A DNA stretch of 64,000 nucleotides, taken from positions 16,701,001-16,765,000 of the forward strand of contig OY756971.1 of NCBI GenBank assembly GCA_963580455.1. The letters run 5' to 3'. A program made the translations under genes and the position numbers. This document shows positions 32,548 through 44,839 of this stretch, one piece after another. This stretch comes from Euonymus europaeus. Taxonomy: Eukaryota > Streptophyta > Magnoliopsida > Celastrales > Celastraceae. Numbering within the stretch: position 1 is the stretch's first letter; each line of letters starts with the position of its first letter. Below the pieces are notes generated by a model. It was given only the letters and a program-made list of their open reading frames with translations, ran no database searches and was not told the origin of the DNA.

Positions 32548-35126
32548 GAGCTAGTAGTGCATATTAGGATTTGATGGTCAATCTGCATGTAATTTTGCAT
32601 CGTCATTGTCCAACTTGCAGTTCCAATAGCGGTGTTGTGTGCATTTTTTGTTATAGCTGTTGTAGAAAATTTGTTAGAGTTGTGAAAGAAGTTGGTTTAT
32701 AAAAAGAGATTAAACAACATGAAGTGCTTTATTCTTTATTTAAGAAAGTGACATACCAAGATTGTTGACTGAAGTTCTGTGAATGTTAGAAAGCACTGAT
32801 TCTTTTAGAGTTTCCTGGATCAATCACTCTTGTGAAGTTTATAATTTTTTCGGAGCTATTGTGTTTTTGGAATGGGCAATGGTATTTTATGCGTTTTTTT
32901 TTATCGTGCATGTGATTTACAAATTGTTTGGGTTTTTAGTCTTTTAGTGACATGTGTTTTTTGGGTTTTGCATTAAATATGTATCTGTTTACCAATTGAT
33001 TTGGTTTTATCTTGTGATTTGTCACTTTTTTTTAACTAATGTCCTTGTCCTTCTTTCTGACTTGTGTGTATTTAAAATTGCAGAGGCTTTTGTTTAGGAT
33101 TTTTCTTCTTTGTTTATTGTTCGTTCTCTATTTCTCATTGTGAAGTATATTTTGCTTTCAAAGCTTGTCTTTGGTAATATATGTGTTTTTGTTTTTGTTT
33201 ATTGAGAGTTTTTTTGTTAAGTAACACTTTTATTGTCTGTATGATGGTAGAACTTCTTTTCCATAGAGAATAGATTGCCCTTTTTCCTTTATCTTTGTCG
33301 TTTTAGGGTGAGCATTTAATTTTTGATGGTTGATTTGATTTAGTTTTTTTTGTCCAAGTCATATTATCTCAGTTATTTATTGTGATGTGTATAGGTTATG
33401 TGCTTGTTTAGTAATACATTTGGTATTATCTTCTGGTGTTTAGTTTTCTTTTAAATCATAGTGGGATGTTGTACGTGTAGGGGATTTTTTTTATAAAGGT
33501 TGGAAGTACTATACTATCGGTGTATATGCTTTTGTGATGTCCATGTAAGTAGGATTTTTGAATTAGTGTAGGATTTAAGAACCTGTCGTGTATGATCAGA
33601 TATGAGTACATTCAATGATAAGAATAAAGGCTGGAAGTTTTTACTTTAACCATCCACTTTACCCATCCGTATTCATAGCTCTCTAATCTCAATGTTTTCA
33701 TTGCATGCTATAATTGCAGTCAACTACGATTGACAGAAATGTTGTATCCATCCAATTATCAATTTGCAAAGTACCTACCAAGAATTTTAACATTGTTAAA
33801 TTAATGGGAAATGAAGGTTTTAACAGAGTTGGGACAACCACGTTTTTTTAAAAAACGCAGGGGAAGATCTGTGCAAGAAATGCATGGCGAAATCAGAATC
33901 ACCCTTCAAACAAACCACTCACCCGTATTAAAGCTGTGAATAAACGGAACAACATATTTTGCATTATCGGTACAAGTTAAAAGTTTTTTTTTTGCAGTAG
34001 AACCACTGAAATAAAGGATTTAATATGGCTGGGAATAAAACTCACGGTCAGTAGAGACCATTGGTAAAATCATATTCAAAGTACACAGTTTTTGCATAAT
34101 TTGACCAACAAACATAAGTTACTATCAGGAGCATCATACTGTTCAGAGTCTTCAGCCATTAGAAACAAAAATTTCATTTTCATGCAACGCAGGTTGTGAT
34201 GAGTTGCATCTAAATGTCAACGTCCGAAGTTAGTAACTACACCTATACATGTATTGCAAGATATAAGATGAACATTGAGCATGGTGTTTATAATTTTTTT
34301 CATCATTAGTCAACGGTGGTCGTTTGAATACATAAATTTTAAAAAGGATATAATTATGTAGACCAATCATTTAATAAAAGTATTTTTTTTAAAGGGTTTA
34401 CATAAGGTTTTATAAAAAAAAAATTGGAGAGGACAATTCTGGATAAATGGACAGATTATCAGGTAGGAATTTAGTAATAAGGTTCACATATGTCATAAGC
34501 TTATTTTGATACTTTGTGCAAAGAGATGAATAAAATGATGACAAACATGATTCAAAATGTATGCAATGCTTTGCAAAGATTTTATGGCTGCTCCTAATGC
34601 AAACTGCTTAATTTATTTGTTAAAGTCAGACAGTTTATAAGCAAACCTTTTATGATGGTATTGGGTATTAACCAACTATTGACATAATATAATTTCAAGA
34701 AACACCTACTGGACGTATTAAAAAAAAGAAATTCAGGAAAGTTAATATAAATACAGTGAATCGTTACAATTATAATGCACTTTGTTTGGGTATTACCTTC
34801 ATTTTATCATCAACATCTGGATGATAAAATAGCTAAACAACAACCAATGGTGTGAACGACGTTAAAATTGATTTATTTGAAACCAAGAACTGCAAAGACA
34901 AAAGCAATGAGAGTAGCATATTGAGGTTCAGCCTTATGGGTAGAGGTAATTCATAGAATAGAAAAATGATATCAAAGAATTGAAAAATGATATGCCTTTA
35001 ACTAATATGATCGAAAAAAAGTGACGGGTTATTTGTGTTTAAACATAAAAATGGAGAATGCTAAGAATTTAGTAATTCATATCTAGTATTGAAATCATAA
35101 TGGCAATATATTAGAACTAACTTTTT
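32548..35126 (-). other. Helitron spacer between RPA-like gene and helicase
   Basis: T-rich on the given strand, with no recognisable coding sequence in either direction. A possible upstream exon of the RPA-like gene (reading WNCKLDNDDAKLHAD near 32590-32640) precedes a stop. I see no captured host gene fragment here. Confidence 0.45.
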
Positions 35127-36748
35127 TCACAGAGCATCAAAAATTTCGTGATATACAATGTTCTTAGTACGAGCCTTGACAGTTTTTTTTCCACCACCCA
35201 ATAGAACTCTAAGACCAATGTGAGAAGTGACCCTAGATACAACAACGTATAGTTGGCCATGCAAGAAAATAGGCCTTGGCAAATAAATGCCTACATTTTT
35301 CAATGTTTGTCTCAGGCACTTGTTTATAGTCATTGCGTAACATAAACGTAGGGGAAATTGTCTTCTTCCCATTTCCTTTCTATGGCAGACATAATTATTC
35401 TAGAAATGAAGACTTGGTTGCCGATGTTGCTACCAGTCATAATTATTGCTTCCACTACTCTGTCTACCAATCTTGTAATTAACAACCTAGTTCCATTGCA
35501 AAGGCCTGTGCTTTGATTTAAGTTAAGTAGCAACATAACCGGTGTATTTATTTTTAGATATAACTCATGGCTTTGAACTCCATTAAATGAAAGAGAATTT
35601 TGGAATTTAGGCGGGTACAAAACGTCATCTTCGTCTGATCCTCCCACAGTTTTGCAGATTGAATCAAAGTTGAGGTATAGTTTAGGCTCAGTAGGTACTT
35701 GTGCAACAATTTTAGAGTTGATGACATCAACAACTTCGTTATTCCCTATTACAATTACTCTCTCCTTCAAGTAATTTGTATCCTGGTATGATTGATCAAA
35801 GTTGTCGTATACGTCAGAAGTTAGATCTTCCACATCGCCTTTTTCACTCTTCACAAGCATTTGATCAGGTATTTTTATCCATGTCTTTTCCTCTTCAGCA
35901 TCATCTTTTTTTTTAGCTTTAATCTTGCCTTCCCTAACATCTAGCAGCCATTGAGCAAACTCTGTTAATGCTGATTATTCATCAACTGTTAAGCCAGCTT
36001 CAGAAAGACACATGTTTGTATGAAGCTGGAATATCTTACAGCTCTCCCACAGATGTGATCTTGTAATATAAGCCTCTGTTGTGTCATGCCTTGAACCCCT
36101 GATTACCACAAACAATATTTGACGAAAATCACCTTCTAGTAAAACAGTTTTTCCACCAAAAATAGGAGTTGGATTGGCAATGTCTTCATAATCATTAGAC
36201 AAAATATCATAAATTGATCTATCCAAGGCTTCAAAGAAATGACGATGAGCCATTGGTGCCTCATCCCAAACTATTAAAGATGTCATTTTAATTAGATTGG
36301 CTAATTGAGTACCTTTCTTGATATGGCATGTAGATTCTCCATGTATTTCAATAGGGATTTCAAATCTCAAGTGAGCTGTTCTTCCACCTGGCAAAAGTAG
36401 TGAAGTTATGCCTAAAGAAGCGACAACTAATACAATCTTCCCTTCCAATCTCAATTTATTTATTATGGCTTTATAAAGAAAGGTTTTCCCGGTGCCTCCA
36501 TGCCCATAAATGAAGGAAAACTCACCTGTATTATTATAAATTGAGGTTAAAACCTTGTCATAAATATGCCTTTGATCTTCATTTAATTGTGCGGATAATC
36601 CCTCTCTATCATGAAGATTTGCATTGGCGTTTAAACACAATTCCTTCCTTAGTAGTGTGTTGCTTAAATGACTTGTTTGTGATGCAGATGGCAGTGAAAG
36701 CTTGTAATCAAAAAGTGTTGAGCCATTTTCCTCTAATATTTTTTTCAA
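35127..36748 (-). pseudogene. Helitron helicase domain (PIF1-like), broken
   Basis: A SF1 PIF1-type helicase, read downward from 36748. QLNEDQRHIYDKVLTSIYNN comes first, then Walker A GHGGTGKTF, Walker B LIVWDEAPMAHRHFFEALDR, FGGKTVLLEGDFRQIL, then SNIGNQVFISRI. The final RLCYAMTINKCLRQTL and LYVVVSRVTS blocks belong to the C-terminal helicase lobe. One in-frame TAA (35972-35974) sits between DE and SALTEFAQWLL, and one frameshift near 35350-35380 separates the last part. The enzyme would unwind DNA 5' to 3' during rolling-circle transposition. Fused upstream to the Rep domain. Confidence 0.92.
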
Positions 36749-38664
36749 TCTCCAAGAGTACTTGGCTTTCTATTTCAGTTTGTGACAAAATAAGCAAACC
36801 TTCTTTGAACATTGTATGAAATATCCTCATGTAAATTGGGTAATTATTCTACAAATAGTCTGTTCATGTCTACTAGTTCATAGAATAATAGTAAAGAGAT
36901 GAAGAGGTTTCTGAGTTCATGCGATGTTTCCCATTGTGAAACTTCATCCATAACTTAATGCCATTCTCGATCATCACCTATTAACCCCATAGCATTGAAA
37001 GCTTCCTTGAATGTGTCGTAAACAATTTCATTAATTTTCTTAATTTCTGTATAATTCTTCGCACCTCGAACATGTGATAACAACATTCGTAACTAATAGC
37101 AGTCTCCAGCAGATGGGTGAACATATGAGATGCGACCTATGCATTGGCCTCGCTTCCTTAAAAACCAAATTTTTTCAACATTGTCCCATCGATTAAATAT
37201 TGGGAATTCTGCATACGTATGCCTCTATGCATCAGTAGAGTTTGTATTCATAAACATCCATTCAGTGAGCATTGTCTTCTCTATTCCCGATTGTTGCAAA
37301 ACGGCCTCTACTTCTTTATCTCCTAAAAATAGTATGTTGTTCATTAGAGGCATATGTATCGCCAATCTCTCAACTGTCGGGAATTTATATTGGATGTGTT
37401 ATTCATATATGCTCCAACATGATTCATAAGCTGCCAAATAACTACAGTTAACATAGGTCCTGATTTCATCATTCTCTAGGCAAACTTCTTTATGGATGTT
37501 TTCTTTCAAAACTGCTCTTGTTCTATCGAGACTCTTGTTAACATATTTAAATAAATATTTAATTGATCTTGAACCATTGCACCATTCTACGTTGATATGA
37601 GCTTGGTATTTCAACAATAACCCCTTATTATATGGAATGACATATCTGTTATCCAAATCAACCCCAGCCTTTGAAACAACTTTTCCATCTTTGCGACACC
37701 TATAAACTACAAAACCATCTTCTCCTACTAAAGTTTCAAAGTAGCTTTTTTTTTGGGAAATGCTTCATACATTGATTGTTTTTCATGCAGGGAGTTTTTG
37801 GGTTAGAGATGCCACAAGGTCCATGAATCATGAATTTAGAAACAACATTGTATAGATCTTTCTCTGTCTTATTTGATGGTATCTCTGCAGAAATGATTCT
37901 GTCAATATCAACATTTTTCGGATGTTTGTCATCTTCATGCAGCCATATAATCACATGTACATGTGGCAATCCTCTCTTTTGGAATTTAACTGTGTAAATA
38001 GCTCCAATGACTGCCAAAATAATTCTCATTCTTTATGTCAGCCATAAAGGCATTTAGCTTCATATGAAAGACTCCTGAAACTATATCAAGGCGATCCACT
38101 GCTTTTTGTCCAAGTGTAAGGCTAAGGAAATTTGATATCTTAGGTCATTTGACATTAAAAGTAAAAGTTTAAACAAATATGGATTGCCTCGTGATCTGCA
38201 CATTGCCATTGCATCATAATAATTTTGAATCATATATTGAGGACACCGGTAAAACTTGAAGGCAGTATTACACGTTGACCAAGCAATGATGAATTGCAAT
38301 CGCCTTTTAGAAATGCATCTTGCACACCCTTATATAATTCACACCTAAAATGTTCTTGTTGGTGCTTGAATCTAACATATCACAGCCTTTCATCTTCAAT
38401 GCATGTATATGCATCAAATATATATTGTTGACATAATCTGCCACCATTAAGTAAGATTTTCCCATCACTGGAGCATTGTTCTAGCCTATATGCATAATAT
38501 TCTCTCTCGGTAATAGTTCCCCTCTTTATCTGAGTTCTATCTAGGCAAAACTGATATGGGATTTTCAAGGAGAAGCCATCCTCGCCATATGGAAACATAA
38601 TTGGATATTACATTGCCATGAATGTAGGGTGCAAGTCATCAATACGTCTTAAAAGCCTGTTTTG
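36749..38664 (-). pseudogene. Helitron Rep domain (HUH nuclease), broken, part 2
   Basis: Continuation of Rep after the solo LTR. Blocks in order downward are MFPYGEDGFSLKIPYQ and TEREYYAYRLEQ (38598-38380), NYYDAMAMCRSRGNPYLF (about 38220), and the HUH block FQKRGLPHVHVIIWLHED (about 37980-37930), with His-Val-His as metal-binding pair. After these come DNRYVIPYNKGLLLKYQAH with YLFKYVNKSLDR, then DEIRTYVNCSYLAAYESCW, whose two Tyr residues are candidates for the catalytic tyrosines. More Rep-type sequence (ERLAIHMPLMNN, EKTMLTEW, IGRISYVHPSAGDCY) runs to 36750. At least five stops or frame changes interrupt it. Confidence 0.88.
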
Positions 38665-38669
38665 ATATT

Positions 38670-39957
38670 TGTTGGGTTTAAAATACCCTACTAGCAAGTG
38701 CACTAGTCGAAAGGATAGCACAAGTAGTCAGTAGAGATCGTATCCACAGAGACAGAGTTAAAGTTCCGCTCAAGTTGATTGGGTTCACAATTTAATAAGA
38801 ATGCAAGCAAGAAAGGTAAAGCATTTTTGGAATTTTTATGTTAAAGAATGCAAATGCTAATGCAAATTATCTCTAGGCAAGTTATACTAATGCAATGAAT
38901 TCAAGTAGAAGAATGAAGCACCAAGACTTCGAAATCCACCAAGGGTCAATGATGTGCAAACACAACCAATTCACTCACACATTTATCAATCCGGGTATAA
39001 CGAATCCGTACCTAAGTCGGTTTTAGCGCACTCAAGCCAATTTCTCTCATATCAATCACTAGCCATCTTATTGGTCTAGGTTGGATGTTCCTATCAACAT
39101 TTCTAGCCATCTTATTGGTCTAGACATGCATAAGAATTCATGAAAGCTCAATGGAAATAGGATTCATACAAACTTGTTCCAAACCTAATGGAAACAACAA
39201 TTGCAATCTAAGGTCCCAAGAAGCATGATTAAATAGATATTTCACCATCTACAAAACGCATCAAACAAATCCATTCAAAACCCTAAGTGGTGATCAAGCA
39301 CAAAGAGTAAGAAGAATCCACAATAATCATAGAAACCAAAGATTTATACCCAAAAAGATTCACATATAAACAAATCAATTCGTACAACCATCATTCAACC
39401 CAAGGCTTCATTCTAGCCTTGGTGATAAAGAGTTTAGCTACACATAGAGAGAGAAAGAGACAAGCAAAGAGAGAGAAACATATTGGTAGAACCCAAAATT
39501 GGAAGAAATGCAAGCCAAGATGAAGAATCCCTCCTTCAAGCCTTGAATCCTCCTTCTTTCCTCCGTTTTTCGCTCCTGGAACGGCCGTTCGATAGGTTAG
39601 AAGTGTGCAGTTTTTAGGGCTTTCGCGAAATAAAAGCTGCCAATTTTGTGCAGGGGCGCCTAGGTGTGTAGGAAATGCGCCTAGGCGCTGCTCTAGAAAA
39701 TGCAGTTTTCCTGAATTTTTGCATTCACCCCTGTTCCGTGCGTGGCCCGTACCGCCTAGGCGTGTATAAATCACGCCCAGGATAATTTTTAGGCTTATTC
39801 TTGCTCTCATCTTGCCCATATTTGCCACCTTTTTGCTCAGCACCATCAATTGCCTATCAAAATCCAAAACAATATATAAATGTACCGAATTGATAATACC
39901 AATGAGATAAAAGAGAGTTATTATTACCAAAAGCAATAGGTATATTCATACCTATCA
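38670..39957 (-). mobile_element. Solo LTR of a Ty3/gypsy element inside the Helitron Rep gene
   Basis: On the minus strand it begins TGATAGGTATGAATATACCT and ends TTTTAAACCCAACA (TG..CA), 1288 bp. Both sides carry the 5 bp target duplication ATATT (38665-38669 and 39958-39962). There is no internal region, so it is a solo LTR left by LTR-LTR recombination. Like the Athila-like LTR in this window it starts TGATA followed at once by a short inverted repeat (ATAGGTAT/ATACCTAT). The 181-codon minus-strand frame at 39391-39936 lies wholly inside the LTR and matches no protein I know. Confidence 0.93.
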
Positions 39958-39962
39958 ATATT

Positions 39963-40690
39963 CAACCACGATATCTCACACTTCATTTGCTTAGCCAAGG
40001 TCTCCAACTATTAATCCAGACATCTGAGCAACAGAGGGTGCATTATACTGTGAACCATCATGTTGTCATTTCCTAACTAAGACCAGTGATCGAGAATGTG
40101 TCTCAGAATTGGAGAAGCAGTCTCTTGCCATCCTAAACACCTTCACAAGCTCATTAATTTTGTCAAACATTTGAATTAGATCTAAGACTACTTCTTCATC
40201 AACTTTGTTTCGTTGGTTACAGTTTCCCAAGCTTGAGATTTTGTTTGCAGCTTCATTATCAGTGTCATAGATATAGAGTTGAGCAAAATGAGGTCGCTTG
40301 CCCATTGGAGGCAATAATGACCCAATTAGATGGTGATTTTGCCCATTGATATTAAAAACATAAGGCCCTTGACCGGTGTTGACTTCGTGGTTTATCTTCC
40401 CACCAATTGAAGTGAATGGAAACATGAAATTATAAACTCTTATGTTGTCTCGAAATAATCTAGATCGTCTTCCTTGATTATAATCAAGCAAGTTCTCCAG
40501 CAACAGAGGTGCATCTTGAAGCCGAAGGACTTTCACACGACCATGCTTACAGCAAGTTGGGGAAATTGGGACCCTAGATCTAATGGATTTCACCCGCTCT
40601 TCATAAAAGAAAATAGTGCCACAGTATCCACAGTTATATCCGGGATAACCGAAATCTGATATGAATGATGATGTCGGACCTGATGTCTCA
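39963..40690 (-). pseudogene. Helitron Rep protein N-terminal part, broken
   Basis: Downward from about 40690 the frame gives CGYCGTIFFYEERV and CCKHGRVKVLRLQDAP, a Cys-rich, probably zinc-binding start. It continues with RDNIRVYNFMFPFTSIGGKI, GQGPYVFNINGQNHHLIGS, RPHFAQLYIYDTDNEAANKI and, after a stop near 40066, YNAPSVAQMSGLIVGDLG. These are standard blocks of the N-terminal region of plant Helitron Rep-helicase proteins. The gene is cut at 39957/39963 by a solo LTR and has further stops (for example near 40066 and in the last 60 bases). Confidence 0.88.
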
Positions 40691-41943
40691 CCGACAGGGG
40701 GTAAAATAGGTGATGTACATATCGTTGCTTATGTTCTACACTGTTGATTGCAACGCAACGTTCTTTAACACTTGATTCCCTTCTGCTTGAAATGATCAGC
40801 TTTTTTTTATTTATATTATTTTTGGTTGCTTGTGTTTCAGCCATAGTACAGCTTCAAATGCACATACAAAGACAATGACTACCAAATAATATATAGTTGT
40901 AAATAATGCATAAAAATAATTAAAAGACATTTAATCAATAATTTGCACTGCAAATAAGCTGTTGTATAAAATTTGCAAGTAAAAAAAAAATTAGTTTTAA
41001 ATAATGCCTATTTGTATATCAATAATCAATAATGTGAAAGAAAAATAAGCTGGTGTATAATTTTGGGAGGAAACAAAGATTACATGTCGTAAAGTAATGG
41101 CTGAACCAGTCATGAAATCAAATAGTAACAATTTGGACATTACGGGATGAAGGACGATCTGATGCATATCATCACAAGAAGATGAACGATAGCATCGATG
41201 CACGAAGATATTGTCGAATTTCGTCTGATCCACCACTTTTCTCTAGCGAAGGCCATCATTTTTAAGCATTTTTACTACGGTTTAAGTGACATTTGAGTGC
41301 AAGGAGCAGTTGATTTAGCTTGTTTGAAGCTTGGGGGTTCGATTCGTGGTGATGACGGTATAAACGATGGTCGTATGACGATTCTTCGTTATTACATTGT
41401 TCGATCAGCGTGTTACATTATTTGAGCATTTTCTGGTGGATTAAATGGCTCTTTGCGTATTACATTGTTTGATTCACGTGTTACATTGTGTGTATACATG
41501 TCTACATAGAATACCACAACTCATTATTTTGGTTGGGAAATCAATGTAATTAACAATCTGGACAATGTGATTATGTACTGCTATAGGTTAAAATATATTA
41601 CAATGTATTAAAGAACTTATAACACAAATATAGCAATGTAATTACCTTCAAAATCGTCAATACTATTTGAACCATATTATAAAATCCGTCCAAATCAAAC
41701 ACAAGAACATAATTACATGTAAATCCATTTGAAATACATTGTTCACTATAATAATGACATTGTGAATTTATGTACATTATCCTTATTGCATTGTGTGCTT
41801 ATGTCATATCTCTCAATATGTACCTTCGTTGAAGTAACCATGGTAATATGTTGAGTTAAGAAGAGAGAGAGGCGGGAAAGACCAAAATTTAGGAGGGAAT
41901 TAGGGTTTTTTCTTGAAAAGTGTATCATTAACAAATATTTAAT
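40691..41943 (-). other. Helitron 5' untranslated part
   Basis: Mostly AT-rich DNA upstream of Rep. An 84-codon minus-strand frame at 40590-40844 overlaps the start of Rep in another frame. Short repeats of the type ATTACATTGT recur at about 41390-41500. No separate gene is supported. Confidence 0.45.
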
Positions 41944-41982
41944 AATCTATGTGGCATGATGATGTGTCATGCCACATAGATT
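41944..41982. repeat. Perfect 16 bp palindrome at the likely Helitron 5' end
   Basis: AATCTATGTGGCATGA (41944-41959) is repeated inverted at 41967-41982 around a 7 nt loop. It overlaps the candidate 5' ends of the Helitron. Confidence 0.9.
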
Positions 41983-41987
41983 AGGGA

Positions 41988-42335
41988 TATTATGTAGCAA
42001 ATAGTATTGGGACGTTTAGCATTTTCCAATACGAAAATTAAAATGCTTGGAAATTAATTTTAAAAAGGATAATAGAAAGGCAACCTGACACGTGGAGAAG
42101 AAGTCGATTAGACGATGAAGCGGATTAATCGGTGTAACTATTTAGGAATTTGAAGCATAGGACACGTCCTTTTCTATCCATCCCTTTTCATTTTTCCCGA
42201 TTCTTCCACTTCCTTCTTCTTTTATTTACCAAATATCCATTCCCTTTTTTCTTTTTTTTTTCTTTTTTAAATGTGGTTATCCCATGGCCATTTGAGCAAT
42301 TTAAGTTCTCCATTGACCCACAAACCTCCATCATT
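41988..42335. other. Noncoding stretch beyond the Helitron
   Basis: Nothing I can name. It includes GACACGTGGAG (42091-42101, a G-box-like core) and a pyrimidine-rich stretch at 42160-42260, features of plant promoters and leaders, but no coding sequence follows. Confidence 0.35.
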
Positions 42336-42974
42336 TAGGTTCCGTTTGTTTGACGGAAAACAAGCATCTCATGGAAAAGGAAAAATATATCATGTAAAAA
42401 CAATTAATTTCTAGTGTTTGGACAAAAAAATTACTAATATTTTCCATTGTTTATTTGTTTGGAATTAAATTTGAAATATAACACTTTTTATTATGTTGAC
42501 CAATAAATGTGTGTGTATGTTTCATGTGAATATACATAAATTCATAATTCATATATATATATATAGAATATTGACAGTAATGAAAATTATTTAGAACAAA
42601 TCATTTTTTATTGTTAAATGTCTTTTATTGTGTGTATACATACATATGTATATGTATATGTATATATATAATGCGTATATGTTTATATGTACGCGAAACA
42701 CAATCTAAATTAAATTGGTTAAAGTATTACGAGTCATAAATGTTCATTGAGTTAAAAATATGTGACTCAATATGTTCACATTCATGCTCATAGTTTTGGG
42801 AAAAACAACATCCCAAAGTTGAGAAGGGAAATTGTTTTCCATTTTTAAAGTCTTAAAATTGAGTTGATTATATAACATTTTTAACTTATTATTTTTATTT
42901 TCCATCCCCAAACACCATAAAGTAAGGAAAATATTTTTCAAAAATTGATTTTTCGTCAAACAAACGGAGCATTA
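42336..42974 (+). mobile_element. MITE family A, copy 2 (longer form)
   Basis: The element starts TAGGTTCCGTTTGTTTGACG and ends CGTCAAACAAACGGAGCATTA, with clear terminal inverted repeats. It is flanked by ACCTCCATCATT (42324-42335) and ACCTCCATTATT (42975-42986), a 12 nt direct repeat with one mismatch that may be the target duplication. Copy 1 (17147-17655) lacks about 120 bp of its interior. No coding capacity. Confidence 0.85.
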
Positions 42975-42986
42975 ACCTCCATTATT

Positions 42987-44839
42987 TAATTATTTACAAA
43001 AAAATTCATTTATATTTACACATTTAACCTCTTTTCTCTCTCATATTTACTAGAATATCATTCCCGAACAAAATAGAAATCAACACCACACATTTTAATC
43101 ATTTCCATTTAATCCAATTTTTCCAAATTCACATCATCTCTAATCAATTCCCAAATTTTATTTCATTTTAATTTACTTATTTCTTTTTTCTCTCCTATTT
43201 ACTTATTTTATACACCTGCTCGTATTTGAATTTACTTCAATCTGATTTTAATTATCATGTTCTCTAGTGTACGATTGTACACGTGTCACTCTTTTATTCA
43301 ATATTTCTACTAATCCCAAGTCAGGATATCACAGATCAAGTCACTCACATTCAGATATCTATAAGAAGAAGAAAACACAGAACCATCAGGTACCTCATGA
43401 CAAACGGAGGCTCTACATCTCAAGACTTATCCTTTTTAGCATGACTCTAATCAATTATTCTTAAAACATTTACATTTAAACTTTCGGGTTGCAATCTTTG
43501 TGACTATTTTTATGTTTCTAGCTAGTTCAAACATAGGTTTGTAACTTCCATGGCTATTCTTCTATTTAAGCTTGCAAAGCACGTTTTTTCATATATTCAA
43601 GTGTATCATCAAAGAAATCTTTGTACATTTTAGAATGATATATCTTTTAACCATTTCAATATAACTTTTTTCATTCTAATGTTAGATTTCTATTACGACT
43701 TATAGTGATGCTTATCAAATATTAAAGTCATTTTAAGAAAGATATATTCCGAGCCAATAGTTTTTGTGTTTTCTAAGCTACACATAGATCGTCTGGTAGA
43801 AGGTCAGATTAGCTCATAATCTCCTATCAAATTTTGAACTTATGGGAGATTAGTTTTTATCTTGGTATTCTCATAATTTCTCATATCATCCATATCACCA
43901 AGAGTGTCCCAATCGATTGATTTTCTCCACATGCAAAAGTAACCAACATATTTTTAACACCCTCGATGGGACTAGGTTGAAGGTGTCAATAGATGGATGT
44001 TAAAATAAGGACTCTTATATGTTGTATGGATACGAACTTGTATTTCTAGTATATAGTTGTCATTAACTCATCAAAGTCTATTAGAAAGTTGATATCATTT
44101 GTGTTGGAAAAGATAAACATGCATAAGCGCATAAAAGCACACATAGTCGTAAAGGATGAGAAAACAGTTTCAAAAAATTCTTAATCAATTATTATTACCA
44201 TGGCATGATCTGTACAATTTAGCAATTTCTAGATAATCGTACCTTGAGAACCTTTTGAGTTGATCTCTGATTAATTAAGAAAAAGGAGTGGGTCGGGAGG
44301 ATTGATTCAAAGTTCAATCCCACAGATCTTCCATCGTATGCACCAATTTTGAAGCTTGGATTAAGAGTGTGGACTTATTACTTCAAGAACCTGAAGAAAT
44401 TAGAAAACCAATACTATGGAAACGATGAGGGAATCAAGAGGCCTAAAGGTGTCTCAAAGACTTGAGGAAAAGCACACACTAGATGTGTATTTATAGTGGT
44501 CGGCCACCCCTAGGGATTCGTTATAATCTTCATGTTAAGTTGTAGATACTCATCAATCATATGTCACTGGCATATAATATTTAATTGACATTTTTAAAAA
44601 TTCATTGAGCTTGCCACTTAACTTATTTGGATGTGTTGGATTAATTAAAATCCACCTGTACCTTTTTTACACAATCTCAAATCCTATAAGCATTCTTGAG
44701 AGGGTATCATCAATTCATGATTGGATGTGAGTTTTATTAACAAATTATGTTTCATCGTATATTTAATTGGGTAACTTAATTCACTTAGTACTGATTTGTC
44801 CAAAAAGACCTCACCCTTTAGTAAATCAAAGAATAATGA
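42987..44839. other. Noncoding stretch, possibly decayed LTR sequence
   Basis: No gene recognised. Around 44470-44520 the minus strand reads GGCCGACCACTATAAATACA, a TATA-like box in a context typical of an LTR promoter. It may belong to the copia element whose reverse transcriptase follows, but no LTR pair was found. Confidence 0.35.

Larger units (their letters stand above)
29243..41987 (-). mobile_element. Helitron, autonomous type but decayed
   Basis: The minus strand carries, in order, a Rep domain (40690 down to 36749), a PIF1-type helicase (36748-35127) and an RPA70-like gene (32547-31142). It ends in GCACGGGCTACTGCTAG at 29243, followed by T, the typical Helitron 3' end (CTRR/T) with an imperfect hairpin just inside. 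The 5' end is uncertain. TCCCTAATCTATG starting at 41987, or TCTATG starting at 41980, both follow an A as required for A/T insertion, and a 16 bp palindrome lies right there. Rep-helicase is broken by stops, frameshifts and a solo LTR. Helitrons move by rolling-circle replication using the Rep nuclease and helicase. Confidence 0.82.

Noticed and set aside
39391..39936. 181-codon minus-strand ORF
   Set aside because: It lies entirely inside the solo LTR, and its translation has no recognisable domain.
41944..41982. Palindrome as a microRNA precursor
   Set aside because: A 16 bp perfect stem with 7 nt loop is too short for a plant pre-miRNA and sits at a transposon border.
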